A stretch of 64,000 nucleotides of DNA from Streptococcus gallolyticus subsp. gallolyticus DSM 16831 (GCF_002000985.1 NZ_CP018822.1:1816001-1880000), one strand, 5' to 3'. Shown: positions 26,447-35,323, numbered from the stretch's first letter. Numbers and translations: made by a program. The notes: generated by a model not told the origin, from the letters alone.

Positions 26447-27964
26447 TTATTTAACACTCGAACGTTTTTTGGTGATGAGTAAAGCACCAGCTGCTAGAAT
26501 AATAATAGTACCGACAACGTAGAGAAGTGTTGTCCCCATGCCACCAGTTGAAGGAAGTTTTGACCCTTTTTCGTTAACTACTTCAGCTGTTAATGAACCT
26601 TTAGAGAGGTCTGATTCAAATACAATATCACCAGTTGTAAGTTTTCCTGAAAGTGAAGTTAATGCTGGGTTATCAGCTTCTACATCATGTTCAGCGGTTA
26701 CTACAAAGTTAATGTCTTCAATTGTGTTATAGCCATCCGGTGTTGTTGTTTCAGAAAGAATATAAGCCCCATCATCAAGACCTTTGAATTCAAAAGTAGA
26801 TGTTGAATCATTTGCTTTGATTTCTTTAATCTTAGTTTTTGAGCCATTAACCATTTTGTAAAGTGTAAATCCAGCACCTACCAAAGGGTTTTTCTCTTTA
26901 TCAACTTTATTAACGACAACTTTGTAAGTAAAAACAATAACTTTATCTTCTGGAGTTTCACCAGTATCGTCTGGTTTAGATTCACCATTACCAGTGTTAT
27001 TTGGGTTGTTTGAGTATGTTAATTTTACGGTATTTGGGTTACCTTTTGAACCAATAACAGCATCTGAATTAAGAGTTGCGTTGTATTCTACAACAATATC
27101 ATCATCTTTAGTGATAGTAGCTACAGCTTTCACATCAGTAATGACAACAGAAATTTTCGTTGAGCCATCAGAGTTTTTACTTGTAGTTAATCGATAGTCA
27201 CTTTCTTTCAAAGTTGTTCCGTCGGCAGTCACTTTTGTAATCCCATCAAATGTAAAACCAGCAGATAAATTATCTGTAAATTCAACATAGTAATGGTCAT
27301 AATTGTCAATTTGTTTTGGCAATGTTGCTTTCAATTGGAAAGGAACCGTATCTCCAATATCATAATCAGCAGAATCTTGCCAACCAGTCAATGCTGTTTC
27401 TGTTGAATCGTTAATATCTTTTACTTTCTTTTGAACAGTAGGTGTGTCATTTTTAAGTTGTGCTGTTGCATCACCGACAACTTGTAAGATAAAACGAGTA
27501 TAGGCTGCATTTTTCCCATTTTGTGATTCATCTTTATCTTTTACGAGGTAGTAACCAGCAGTTAAACCTGTAAAGGTTGTTGAATTTGCTGTACTAGTCA
27601 CTGTTTTTGTAGGTGTTTTTAGCTTGCCTGCTGCTGTAGTGGCAAACGTTTTTGCCACGTCTGAATCATCTGAAGCTCCGTCAAGACTTTCAGCGATTGT
27701 AGCTGCATCTGAACTAGTGTTAAAAGTAAATGCATTAACATCAGAACCCCAAGTAATGTTTGAAAGGGTAGTTACCTTATTTCCATTTTCATCAGCTGTC
27801 GTATAAATATCACCGCTAAAAATTTGGTAGGCTTCATAAGTGTGGTCTGTTGTTGTTCCGTTAATTGTCAACGTATAAGTTGACTCATCAGCGAAGGCTT
27901 TTACACCTGTAAAGGCAAAAAGAATTGACAATAAAGTAGCCAAAATTAACTTAAGCTTTTTCAT
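26447..27964 (-). CDS. Major pilin, LPXTG-anchored, isopeptide-forming
   Basis: 505 residues. A signal peptide (MKKLKLILATLLSILFAFTGVKAFA) is followed by the N-terminal pilin domain and a D2-type isopeptide domain (TVQKKVKDINDS, DYDIGDTVPFQLKATLP). A C-terminal CnaB-like domain carries the E-box (ILSETTTPDGYNTI), and the sorting signal is LPSTGG plus hydrophobic helix and KKRSS tail. This is the shaft subunit joined by the class C sortase that follows. GGAGGAA precedes the ATG at 27964. The arrangement adhesin-major pilin-sortase C matches the three-gene pil loci of S. gallolyticus and relatives. Confidence 0.9.
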   Translation of the reverse strand: MKKLKLILATLLSILFAFTGVKAFADESTYTLTINGTTTDHTYEAYQIFSGDIYTTADENGNKVTTLSNITWGSDVNAFTFNTSSDAATIAESLDGASDDSDVAKTFATTAAGKLKTPTKTVTSTANSTTFTGLTAGYYLVKDKDESQNGKNAAYTRFILQVVGDATAQLKNDTPTVQKKVKDINDSTETALTGWQDSADYDIGDTVPFQLKATLPKQIDNYDHYYVEFTDNLSAGFTFDGITKVTADGTTLKESDYRLTTSKNSDGSTKISVVITDVKAVATITKDDDIVVEYNATLNSDAVIGSKGNPNTVKLTYSNNPNNTGNGESKPDDTGETPEDKVIVFTYKVVVNKVDKEKNPLVGAGFTLYKMVNGSKTKIKEIKANDSTSTFEFKGLDDGAYILSETTTPDGYNTIEDINFVVTAEHDVEADNPALTSLSGKLTTGDIVFESDLSKGSLTAEVVNEKGSKLPSTGGMGTTLLYVVGTIIILAAGALLITKKRSSVK

Positions 27965-28046
27965 AATCTTGTATTCCTCCATAAAAATAAATAATTTGAT
28001 AACATTGATAAAATTTACATAAATTTAAACGAAAGCACCACATCCT

Positions 28047-30017
28047 TTACAGTTTTACTTTATTTTTACGAACTCTAATGCTCATAAAGATTGTAGCCAA
28101 TAGTATAAATAAACCAATCACATAATAAGAAATCGTACCACTGCCACCCGTACTAGGGAATAAGTAGTCTCTTGGAATTTTATTAGTGATTTCAAAATTA
28201 CCTGACTCATCTTCTTCGATTGTTGTCGTATAGCCAGTCACTTCTTCTTCGGTAACACTATATTTAATTTGCTTTCCGTTCTCATATTTAGGGAGGTCTT
28301 TAAATTCGTATTTCCAATCATCCTCTGCCGTGATAGTTACTGTTTGAAGGTCTTTATCATTAGCTTTCAATGTCACTTTGATTGAGTCTGGACGTTTTTT
28401 CTCTTTATCGTTTCTATCATCCCAAATCTTGGTAACTGTAATATCTGTCGTTTCTGGGGTATGGATATTTGTAATATCTGTGCCTGAAACTTTTGTTTCA
28501 TAATCTTTAACGGCTTCTTCTGTTACACTATACTTAATTTCTTGCCCAGCTTTATATTTCGGTAAGTCCTTAAATTCGTACTTCCAGTCGTCAGCTGCGG
28601 TGACTTTTTTGGAATCAACTTTTACACCGTCAGCAAGAAGATTAACCGTGATAGCTGTTGGACGTTTACCATCTTGGTCATCATTATCATCCCACGTTTT
28701 TGTCCCTGAAATTTCTGTCGTTTCTGGAACATGGGTATTGGTAATATCTGTGCCCGAAATAGTAGTTTCATAATCACTGACAGGTTCTTCGACTATAGAA
28801 TAGCTAATCTCTACTCCATCTCTATACTTCGGTAGGTCTTTGAACGAATATTTCCAATCAGTATCAGCTGTTACTTCTTGTGAAGCAATCTCTTCTTGTG
28901 GAGCAAACTCTTCTCCATCATCATAACGAAAATCGGCAAGAAGCTTCACTGTAATCGAATTTGGGCGTTTACCGTCTTGGTTATCCTTATCATCCCATGT
29001 TTTTGTTCCTGAAATTTCTGTCGTTTCTGGAACATGGGTATTCGTGATAGTATAACTATAACCACTATCACTTTTAGTATTAGTAACTGTACTCTGATAA
29101 CCATCTAGCTCTCCACTATATTGTTCTACTTCTTTTACACTATATTCAATGGGGTTGCCATCTGAATCATAGAGGCTAAGGCCTCTAAAAACTCCTTGCC
29201 AATTACTATTGGAAGAACGGGATAATTCTATTTTTTGTCCTTCAACCTCTACACCATTTGCCAGTAATTGAACATCTATCGCATATGGTCGTATTCCGTC
29301 TTGGTTATCGTTGTCATTCCAGACCTTCTCAACAGATAAGTTTGTATATCCTACATCTACTGTTATTAGATTTTGTACATCACTCCCAGCTCCGTGATCA
29401 TAAAGATATAAATTAAGCTTGGCACCTGCTGGATAGCTGAGATTAGCCACATCAATCAACTCAAGATAAGCTTTTTTGCCCCTTATATCCCACGCTGTTT
29501 TCTTACTAGACGATACACCCAAAGCACTATAATCCCCAGTTCCATCACTATCGACACCATCTGTAAAATGCCAAATAGCCTTCTGTGTGATAGCACAAAA
29601 ATCTCCATTTTTTAAATTATACTTCTCCTTGATGCCACTACAGTTATTAGGATAACCATTGTATATAACCTTCATGATTGCATCGTAGAGTTCTTGACCT
29701 TCCATGTCGCTGTCGCAATTTTCTTTCAAGCGAACGTAATCTACATCAGCTATCTTTCGGTATTTAGCCTCTCCTTCTTCTGATGCTGCCGGTGGACGAC
29801 TTTTGACATGGTTAAAACAATAAGCTCGTATACTTCCCCCATCTTCATCTATTCCATAGCTAAAGGTGTGAAGAAAATTATAACTCATATCACTACCATC
29901 ACTATAGCCAGTATGGCCAGTATAAAACACATCTTCCTCAGCCTTTGCACTGATACCTGTGAGTGTTAATAGTGTTGTCAATAACACCAAAAAAATTCTA
30001 ATAAACTTTCTCATCAT
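28047..30017 (-). CDS. Thioester-domain pilus tip adhesin with four CnaB repeats and FPSTG anchor
   Basis: About 656 residues. The signal peptide ends SAKA. A thioester domain follows (Cys in RAYCFNH at about 67, Gln in ITQKAIW at about 145), which in related adhesins reacts covalently with host proteins. Four tandem CnaB repeats (from about residue 226) each start with a KVW/KTW lysine, contain a YSVxE-type acidic residue and end in TNTH/TNIH/TNK, the isopeptide trio. The anchor is FPSTGGSG, helix, RVRKNK, an FPXTG variant favoured by pilus sortases. Extra Cys residues lie in the thioester domain. GGAG precedes tandem ATGs at 30017 and 30014. It is the first gene of the pilus operon. Confidence 0.88.
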   Translation of the reverse strand: MMRKFIRIFLVLLTTLLTLTGISAKAEEDVFYTGHTGYSDGSDMSYNFLHTFSYGIDEDGGSIRAYCFNHVKSRPPAASEEGEAKYRKIADVDYVRLKENCDSDMEGQELYDAIMKVIYNGYPNNCSGIKEKYNLKNGDFCAITQKAIWHFTDGVDSDGTGDYSALGVSSSKKTAWDIRGKKAYLELIDVANLSYPAGAKLNLYLYDHGAGSDVQNLITVDVGYTNLSVEKVWNDNDNQDGIRPYAIDVQLLANGVEVEGQKIELSRSSNSNWQGVFRGLSLYDSDGNPIEYSVKEVEQYSGELDGYQSTVTNTKSDSGYSYTITNTHVPETTEISGTKTWDDKDNQDGKRPNSITVKLLADFRYDDGEEFAPQEEIASQEVTADTDWKYSFKDLPKYRDGVEISYSIVEEPVSDYETTISGTDITNTHVPETTEISGTKTWDDNDDQDGKRPTAITVNLLADGVKVDSKKVTAADDWKYEFKDLPKYKAGQEIKYSVTEEAVKDYETKVSGTDITNIHTPETTDITVTKIWDDRNDKEKKRPDSIKVTLKANDKDLQTVTITAEDDWKYEFKDLPKYENGKQIKYSVTEEEVTGYTTTIEEDESGNFEITNKIPRDYLFPSTGGSGTISYYVIGLFILLATIFMSIRVRKNKVKL

Positions 30018-30550
30018 CAAACTCCATTTATTTAGCAAAGCATTGCACGCCATTTTTAATCGATTGATTAAATAAGACGACAACGAATTCAACAATAATT
30101 GTATAAAAAACTATACATTTAAAATAAATGTACTGATTTTTCACAAGTTAAAAATATATTTTACAATTTGAATTCTGTCAAGTCTTTTCTCGAAAAAAGT
30201 TTATTTTTTATCTAAAAACTTAACCTGTGTTATGTTTTTAGATTTTAGAATATTTCTGATTGAAAAAATATTCTGTATTTTTGTATCATTTATGCAAAAA
30301 AATACAAAATCTAAAATTATAAGCATTTTTTAATAATTCGTTTTCATATTTAAAGAAACTAAAACATGTATAAAAAGTTATGTAAAAAACAACTAGAATT
30401 TTCTAGTCATTTCCTTTTTGTTATGTCATTGTTTTAAAACGAAGATAAAAACTTCTATTCACTTTACTAGAAAACAAGGTAAAGATTTCCTATCCTTTCA
30501 AATCAAAAACGACCAGAAAATCTCTAGCCGTTTTTGCTATAAAGTTAAAC
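30018..30550 (-). other. AT-rich leader between the immunity array and the pilus operon
   Basis: This 533-bp gap contains no convincing gene. It holds the terminator at 30506-30540 and a related hairpin at 30386-30412 (AACTAGAA/TTCTAGTC). On the minus strand that hairpin ends in TTTTTT, so it can act as a second terminator or as an attenuator before the adhesin gene. The pentamer repeats known from phase-variable pil leaders are not present. The adhesin frame stays open to 30095, upstream of the chosen start. Confidence 0.55.
30506..30540 (-). terminator. Terminator of the toxin-immunity operon; second copy of the 35-bp inverted repeat
   Basis: On the minus strand AAAACGGCTAGA pairs with TCTGGTCGTTTT through G-T wobbles and ends in TTTTT. 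On the plus strand the same positions are A-C mismatches, so it works only in the direction of the immunity genes. Confidence 0.75.
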
Positions 30551-31165
30551 TTACCAATTTTCCCATTGTGTTTTAACAGTCACATTGCCATACTCTTCAG
30601 GCGAAAATTGACTATCGTAAATCGAACACCAGTCTGTTAGAACTTTTTGATTGACGATTTCGTTATAATGTTTATCTAAATCAACACTTGAAATATGATA
30701 TTGCTCTAAGTATGCCTTTACCTGAGTTTCATCATCAATATACTCTCCCGCTTTTCTTGGTTCGTCAAAAATAGCAACTTCTTTTGTAAGCGTCTTACTA
30801 TTTCGCTTATAATAACTTAAATACCAAATAGTAATATCGGAATTTGGTCGCCACTCAAAGCGAATGCTCATGTCTTTTCCTAATTCAGGATAAAAATTAA
30901 TCACAATATTAGCACAGTCTTCAGGAAGAGCTTCATCGATATAGTTTATCACTACTGTATGCTTCCCTGCTTCATTCATATTATCATCATAAATTTCTTG
31001 GCTTTTCACCTCTGCATCACTTAATTGACGAAACACATAGCCACTATTCATCGTCTCTTGATAGATTTCATCAAAGATGTTCTTTGGTTGATGAATATAG
31101 TAATAAATCCCAGCTGACAAAATAAGTACACATAAGATGACTAAACTAATGATTTTCTTTTGCAT
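30551..31165 (-). CDS. tipC: TipC-family immunity protein, copy 4
   Basis: 204 residues. An N-terminal transmembrane helix (IISLVILCVLILSAGIYYYI) and the shared QPKNIFDEIYQET segment precede a diverged middle (DAEVKSQEIYDDNMNEAG, PRKAGEYIDDETQVKAYL). The C-terminus is the family signature TDWCSIYDSQFSPEEYG and VKTQWENW. TipC proteins sit on the outside of the membrane and neutralise TelC-type lipid II phosphatase toxins. It is the last gene of the array, 4 bp after the disrupted copy, and the most diverged of the four in the middle third. Confidence 0.85.
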   Translation of the reverse strand: MQKKIISLVILCVLILSAGIYYYIHQPKNIFDEIYQETMNSGYVFRQLSDAEVKSQEIYDDNMNEAGKHTVVINYIDEALPEDCANIVINFYPELGKDMSIRFEWRPNSDITIWYLSYYKRNSKTLTKEVAIFDEPRKAGEYIDDETQVKAYLEQYHISSVDLDKHYNEIVNQKVLTDWCSIYDSQFSPEEYGNVTVKTQWENW

Positions 31166-31169
31166 AAGT

Positions 31170-31787
31170 TTACCAATTTTCCCATTGTGTTTTAACAGTC
31201 ACATCACCGTAATCTTCAGGCGAAAATTGACTATCGTAAATCGAACACCAGTCTGTTAAAATTTTTTGATTGACGATTGCATCATAATAACTCTCTAAAT
31301 CAACGGCGGTGATACCATAGTCTTGCAAGTAAGATTTCACTTTTGATTCATCTTCGATGTAGTTATTTGAATCATTCTCTTTTATTAAAATTTCTACCGT
31401 TTTAGTTAAAGTTTGCTTTTTAGCGCTATACATACTCCATAGTGACAAACTAACTTTTGAGTCCAATTCTTTTTGAAAAGATACTGATACTGTTTTTCGA
31501 CGTTGCTTAAAATTGAATCCGATTCTAATATTAGAATAGCCATCTGGTGCCTCTGACTCATTGTATAACCCAGAAGGTGTTTGTGAAATATTAGGATCAT
31601 CCGTTGGCCACCATTCTGCTATCTCAAAATCTTCAATCTGCCCTAAAATATTATTGCTTCAATACGTCTTTTTCGTTTCTTGATAGATTTCATCAAAGAT
31701 ATTCTTTGGTTGATGAATATAGTAATAAACCCCAGCTGACAAAATAAGTACACATAAGATGACTAAACTAATGATTTTCTTTTTCAT
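31170..31787 (-). pseudogene. tipC: TipC-family immunity gene, copy 3, interrupted by one nonsense codon
   Basis: The frame from the ATG at 31787 to the stop at 31170 is 206 codons, the same as copy 2, and stays in frame throughout. Codon 43 is TGA (31659-31661) where copy 2 has CGA for Arg, in the context TY-stop-SNNILGQIEDFEI. One C-to-T change therefore stops translation after the transmembrane helix. The downstream part still matches the family (SPEDYG, VKTQWENW) and could restart weakly, but a restarted product would lack the membrane anchor. No other lesion is visible, so the mutation looks recent, or it could be a sequencing error. Confidence 0.85.
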
Positions 31788-31792
31788 AAAAT

Positions 31793-32410
31793 TTACCAAT
31801 TTTCCCATTGCGTCTTAACAGTCACGTCACCGTAATCTTTAGGCGAGAATTGACTATCGTAAATCGAACACCAGTCTGTTAACACTTTTTGATTGACAAT
31901 TTCGTTATAATAACTCTCTAAATCAGCGGCGGTGATACCGTAGTCTTGTAGATAAGATTTCACTTTTGATTCATCTTCGATGTAGTTATTTGAATCACCG
32001 TTCTCTAAGGCAATTTTTACTCTTTTAGTTAAAACACTATCAGTATGAGAATATATACTCCATACTCTCACCCTAACTTTTGAAGTTATTCGTTTTTCAA
32101 AAACGATATTTGACGTTCTATACTTTCTTTCAAAATTAAAACCAATTTTTACCTCAGAATAACTCTCAGATAATTCCTTTTCACTATACCCTCCAAAAGG
32201 CATATATTTATTATCTTTATTATCACTAGGCCATGAACCTCGAATTTCAAAATCTTCAATCTGTCCTAAAATATTATTGCTTCGATATGTTCTTTTTGTT
32301 TCCTGATAGATTTCATCAAAAATATTCTTTGGTTGATGAATATAATAATAAATCCCAGCTGACAAAGCAAGCACACATAAGATGACTAAGCTAATGAGTT
32401 TCTTTTTCAT
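31793..32410 (-). CDS. tipC: TipC-family immunity protein, copy 2
   Basis: 205 residues with the N-terminal membrane helix (LISLVILCVLALSAGIYYYI), QPKNIFDEIYQETKRTY, a diverged middle, and the C-terminal signature SQFSPKDYG and VKTQWENW. It is the closest relative of disrupted copy 3 (RSNNILGQIEDFEI versus SNNILGQIEDFEI). I start at 32410, the Met aligning with the other copies; the frame is open to 32431 but would overlap copy 1. Five bases separate it from copy 1. Confidence 0.85.
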   Translation of the reverse strand: MKKKLISLVILCVLALSAGIYYYIHQPKNIFDEIYQETKRTYRSNNILGQIEDFEIRGSWPSDNKDNKYMPFGGYSEKELSESYSEVKIGFNFERKYRTSNIVFEKRITSKVRVRVWSIYSHTDSVLTKRVKIALENGDSNNYIEDESKVKSYLQDYGITAADLESYYNEIVNQKVLTDWCSIYDSQFSPKDYGDVTVKTQWENW

Positions 32411-32415
32411 AAAAT

Positions 32416-33027
32416 TTACCAATTTTCCCATTGTGTTTTAACAGTCACATTGCCATAATCTTCAGGTGAGAATTGGCTATCGTAAATTGAACACCAGTCT
32501 GTTAACACTTTTTGATTGACGATTTCGTTATAATAACTCTCTAAATCAGCGGCGGTGATACCATAGCCTTGCAAGTAAGATTTCACTTTTGATTCATCTT
32601 CGATGTAGTTATTTGAATTGGTTATACTAATTTTTTTATTTAATGTTTTCTTCATAGTTATATAATGAACACTAAAATTTATTGACACTTTGGAATCAAT
32701 GTACTTTTCAAAATAGATATTAAACCCTTTCTCCTGATATAAATTAAAAGTTATTCTCAAATTAGGATTTCGATCATTTAAATAGTAATCTGGATAGCTA
32801 ATACTTGGGCTAAATTTATTAGTTTCATTCATATCTTTATCATAGATTTTATAATTCTTAATTTCAGCATCCTTAATCTGATAAAAAATATTTGTTCCTA
32901 AATAATTTGTTTTCATCTCCCAATAGATTTCATCAAAGATATTCTTTGGTTGATGAATATAGTAATAAACCCCAGCTGACAAAGCAAGTACACATAAGAT
33001 GACTAAACTAATGAGTTTCTTTTTCAT
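32416..33027 (-). CDS. tipC: TipC-family immunity protein, copy 1
   Basis: 203 residues with the same plan: membrane helix, QPKNIFDEIYWEMK, variable middle (KDAEIKNYKIYDKDMNETNK, HYITMKKTLNKKI), then EDESKVKSYLQGYGITAADLESYY and the C-terminal VKTQWENW. It begins 4 bp after the toxin stop codon, so it is the likely cognate immunity protein. The conserved ends and variable middle suggest that the middle third sets toxin specificity (inference). Confidence 0.87.
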   Translation of the reverse strand: MKKKLISLVILCVLALSAGVYYYIHQPKNIFDEIYWEMKTNYLGTNIFYQIKDAEIKNYKIYDKDMNETNKFSPSISYPDYYLNDRNPNLRITFNLYQEKGFNIYFEKYIDSKVSINFSVHYITMKKTLNKKISITNSNNYIEDESKVKSYLQGYGITAADLESYYNEIVNQKVLTDWCSIYDSQFSPEDYGNVTVKTQWENW

Positions 33028-33031
33028 AAAA

Positions 33032-34690
33032 CTACTCCCCCACGGCTTCTAAACGACTAAGGAACTTCGATACATCTTCATAATGCTCAGAAATATAGTT
33101 ACTTGTCGCTTCTTCACCTTTTCTACGAATATCAACAGGAACTAGACTAGCATAAATAGTGCCTTTGACCTTATCCAAATCTTCATTCTTCAAGAATTCT
33201 TTTTCACGAACGGTCTCATCCTTAGTCACGTCGCTATAATAACCGCTCATCGCCCGTTCATAAGATTGCCCTTGTGCCATTCGACCAACAATATTAACAG
33301 CATCCAAGTCGGCTTTATAATCATCTTCACCAATGCTAGGCTTCTCATCATTAGCATTATAGGTGGTATCACCCTCCCAGCCAGCCAAAGCTTTCACATG
33401 TTCTCGCCCACCATAAAAGTCCGACAATTGCAGACCAGATGGATTCAAGTGTGTTGCCATGGTAATGGATTGGTGCGTAAAATCTGCATTCCCTGCTCCA
33501 TTATTAGAATAAGCTTTTAAATGTTCATCCCAAAAGTCATCAAAACCTTTCGTTGTTCCATACGCATTTTTATAATTTATCTTTGCATTTTCATATGTAT
33601 CAGAACCTTCAGTAAAATCAATATCATGCATTTGTTTTACAGTATTTCCACCATTTGCTAAAGCATGTTGCAATCGGAGATTATAAGTTAACTCTTTGGC
33701 TTCTTGTTCACTAAGTCCTAAAACTTGAAAGATTTCTAAAAGCGACATAGGCACTTTTTGCGTATCACCTGTAAAGAAATTGCTAATGGTCTCAGTGTAA
33801 AAATAATTGCTCAAATAACCAGCTGTTTCATCCCACTTCACGCCATCATAGCTCACAGCGCCAATCAAACGTAAAAAGATATAATCACGCTCCTGTGACG
33901 TGTAGCCTGCAAAATAAGAAAATTGACTATCAATCCCCCGCTTAATGGTCAGCAGTTGCTTAGCGGTCTCCACATCAAAGCCATACTCTGTCATCATGGT
34001 ATTGACAAATGCCCGTTCCTCTCGGCTAAGCTCTAAATCTTTCGTCGCAGAATAAGCCGATAAATAAGTCGCCCAGCTTAAATCACTTGGGATCGTAAAC
34101 GACTTGTCCGTAGCGTTCCAACTAGTTTCTGCTTGTGCTAAACCCGTTGAGAGTTGCAAGGCAATATTATCTAACTCATCAAATAAACGAACCGAATCCG
34201 TACTATAAGCTCGTAAGTCCTCTAAAATCGTTTCATAGACACGTTTATTAGCATGGTGACCACGAATCAAGTCAACCGTGCCTTGTTGCATTTGGCGTTT
34301 TTGCGTCGTTGGCAGTTCTAAACGACTTAAGGATTGGTTAATCTCATCTAGTTGATTAATCAAGTCTTCTTCCTGACGGATGTACTCTAAGAGCTGCTCT
34401 TCACTCCAACTCTTAGTATCCACACTCTCCTGATAATTTTCAGGCAGTTTCGCACTCGCCTTAGCTAACATTTCCGCATACAGTTCGCCACCTTGTGCTA
34501 GTGGCAAAAGAACGGCACGATAATAAGCTTTAGCTGCCTCATAGGCTTTCCCTGTTAAACTCTCTGTGTCATCCGCAAATTGCTGAATAGCTTGTTGCAA
34601 GGCTTGATAGCCTTCAATTTGAGCCTGACTGACACTAGCGACACTCTCAGCTTGTGCCTGTGACTGCTCTAAGGTCATGTTAAGTCCCAT
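33032..34690 (-). CDS. telC: LXG polymorphic toxin, TelC-like (lipid II phosphatase type)
   Basis: 552 residues. The N-terminal half is helical, with the LXG motif in TESLTGKAYEAAKAYY (residues 45-47) that marks substrates of the streptococcal type VII secretion system. The C-terminal half (about 200-552) matches the TelC toxin domain, which in S. intermedius degrades lipid II outside the cell. Acidic stretches such as GEDDYKADLDAV may hold its Ca-dependent active site (inference). The context is diagnostic: two small helical partner genes upstream and TipC immunity genes downstream. GGGGGAG precedes the ATG. It would be exported to kill Gram-positive competitors. Confidence 0.88.
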   Translation of the reverse strand: MGLNMTLEQSQAQAESVASVSQAQIEGYQALQQAIQQFADDTESLTGKAYEAAKAYYRAVLLPLAQGGELYAEMLAKASAKLPENYQESVDTKSWSEEQLLEYIRQEEDLINQLDEINQSLSRLELPTTQKRQMQQGTVDLIRGHHANKRVYETILEDLRAYSTDSVRLFDELDNIALQLSTGLAQAETSWNATDKSFTIPSDLSWATYLSAYSATKDLELSREERAFVNTMMTEYGFDVETAKQLLTIKRGIDSQFSYFAGYTSQERDYIFLRLIGAVSYDGVKWDETAGYLSNYFYTETISNFFTGDTQKVPMSLLEIFQVLGLSEQEAKELTYNLRLQHALANGGNTVKQMHDIDFTEGSDTYENAKINYKNAYGTTKGFDDFWDEHLKAYSNNGAGNADFTHQSITMATHLNPSGLQLSDFYGGREHVKALAGWEGDTTYNANDEKPSIGEDDYKADLDAVNIVGRMAQGQSYERAMSGYYSDVTKDETVREKEFLKNEDLDKVKGTIYASLVPVDIRRKGEEATSNYISEHYEDVSKFLSRLEAVGE

Positions 34691-34707
34691 TTCAATCTCC
34701 CCCTAAA

Positions 34708-35049
34708 TTACTTTAAACTTTCTTTGCGCTTAGCAACGTAAACGGCTTCCATCTCATCTTCGATTTGACGAGCTTGATGTTTGAGTTCATCAACACCGTC
34801 AATAAAGGTCTCAAAGACTTGATTTCTCAACTCATGTAATTGTTCGCCTTGTTCTCCCAATTGAGTCGCATACTTACTCCCATAAGCAGCATCCCATGCA
34901 TTATTTAACGAGATTGTTCGTCCGCCGTAGTCATAATTTTCAAAGTCTCCCAACACTTGTTCGGCTCGAAAGCGGGTATTTTCAATATCTTCTAATTGGT
35001 AAGACAATTGGCGTTCTTTACGATTCAATGCTTCCCATTTTTCAGTCAT
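34708..35049 (-). CDS. Small helical LXG-associated protein (DUF3958-like)
   Basis: 113 residues, mostly coiled-coil (WEALNRKERQLSYQLEDIENTRFRAEQVL; ELRNQVFETFIDGVDELKHQARQIEDEMEAVY). Proteins of this type bind the LXG helices of the toxin and help present it to the type VII machine. I start at 35049, where the ATG overlaps the end of the upstream partner gene by 8 nt. The longer frame to 35178 runs through that gene in another frame and is not believable. Confidence 0.78.
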   Translation of the reverse strand: MTEKWEALNRKERQLSYQLEDIENTRFRAEQVLGDFENYDYGGRTISLNNAWDAAYGSKYATQLGEQGEQLHELRNQVFETFIDGVDELKHQARQIEDEMEAVYVAKRKESLK

Positions 35050-35323
35050 GCTCGCCCTCAAAACTTTCTGCACCTGCTTGGTCAACCGCTTCAAAGTCAC
35101 TAGCCACCGAATGCAGATGGTCAGAAGCCGTCTCAACAGCAGCAGTAATTTGTGCCAAAAAGGACTTGGCTTGGTCAATCACCGCATGATGACGTGTATT
35201 TCCCTCTAATTCCGTTACGGTATCTTTTGTCACCTCACTAACAGCAGTGAGATTCTGACAAGCATTTGCCAATTGACTGGCATACGTCTGGGCAACTTCC
35301 CTATCGCTCCTAATTGTTGTCAT
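35042..35323 (-). CDS. WXG100-like LXG-associated protein (DUF3130/TIGR04197 type)
   Basis: 93 residues forming two helices, as in small type VII secretion factors. The family is the TIGR04197/DUF3130 group always found before LXG toxin genes. It has an acidic C-terminal tail (EAVDQAGAESFEGEHD) that may carry the export signal. It is the first gene of the operon DUF3130 - DUF3958 - toxin - immunity array. GGGAGTATAGGATTT precedes the ATG. The 264-bp gap upstream is AT-rich and must hold the promoter, but no clear -35 is seen. Confidence 0.78.
   Translation of the reverse strand: MTTIRSDREVAQTYASQLANACQNLTAVSEVTKDTVTELEGNTRHHAVIDQAKSFLAQITAAVETASDHLHSVASDFEAVDQAGAESFEGEHD

Noticed and set aside
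30018..30550. Phase-variable pentamer repeat tract like that of S. gallolyticus pil1
   Set aside because: I looked for tandem GCAGA-type repeats on both strands upstream of the adhesin and found none.
31406..31600. 64-residue minus-strand frame inside the TipC array
   Set aside because: It is out of frame with the immunity gene copy 3, which reads correctly across the same bases apart from one TGA codon. It has no independent support.
34708..35178. 156-residue version of the DUF3958-like gene
   Set aside because: The first 43 codons run out of frame through the DUF3130-like gene and have a Leu/Arg composition typical of a shadow frame. The ATG at 35049 gives the normal size and overlap.
30551..35323. 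A complete type VII secretion locus
   Set aside because: Only the toxin, its two small partners and immunity genes are present. No EssC-, EsaA- or EssB-like gene lies in the window, so the machine must be encoded elsewhere.
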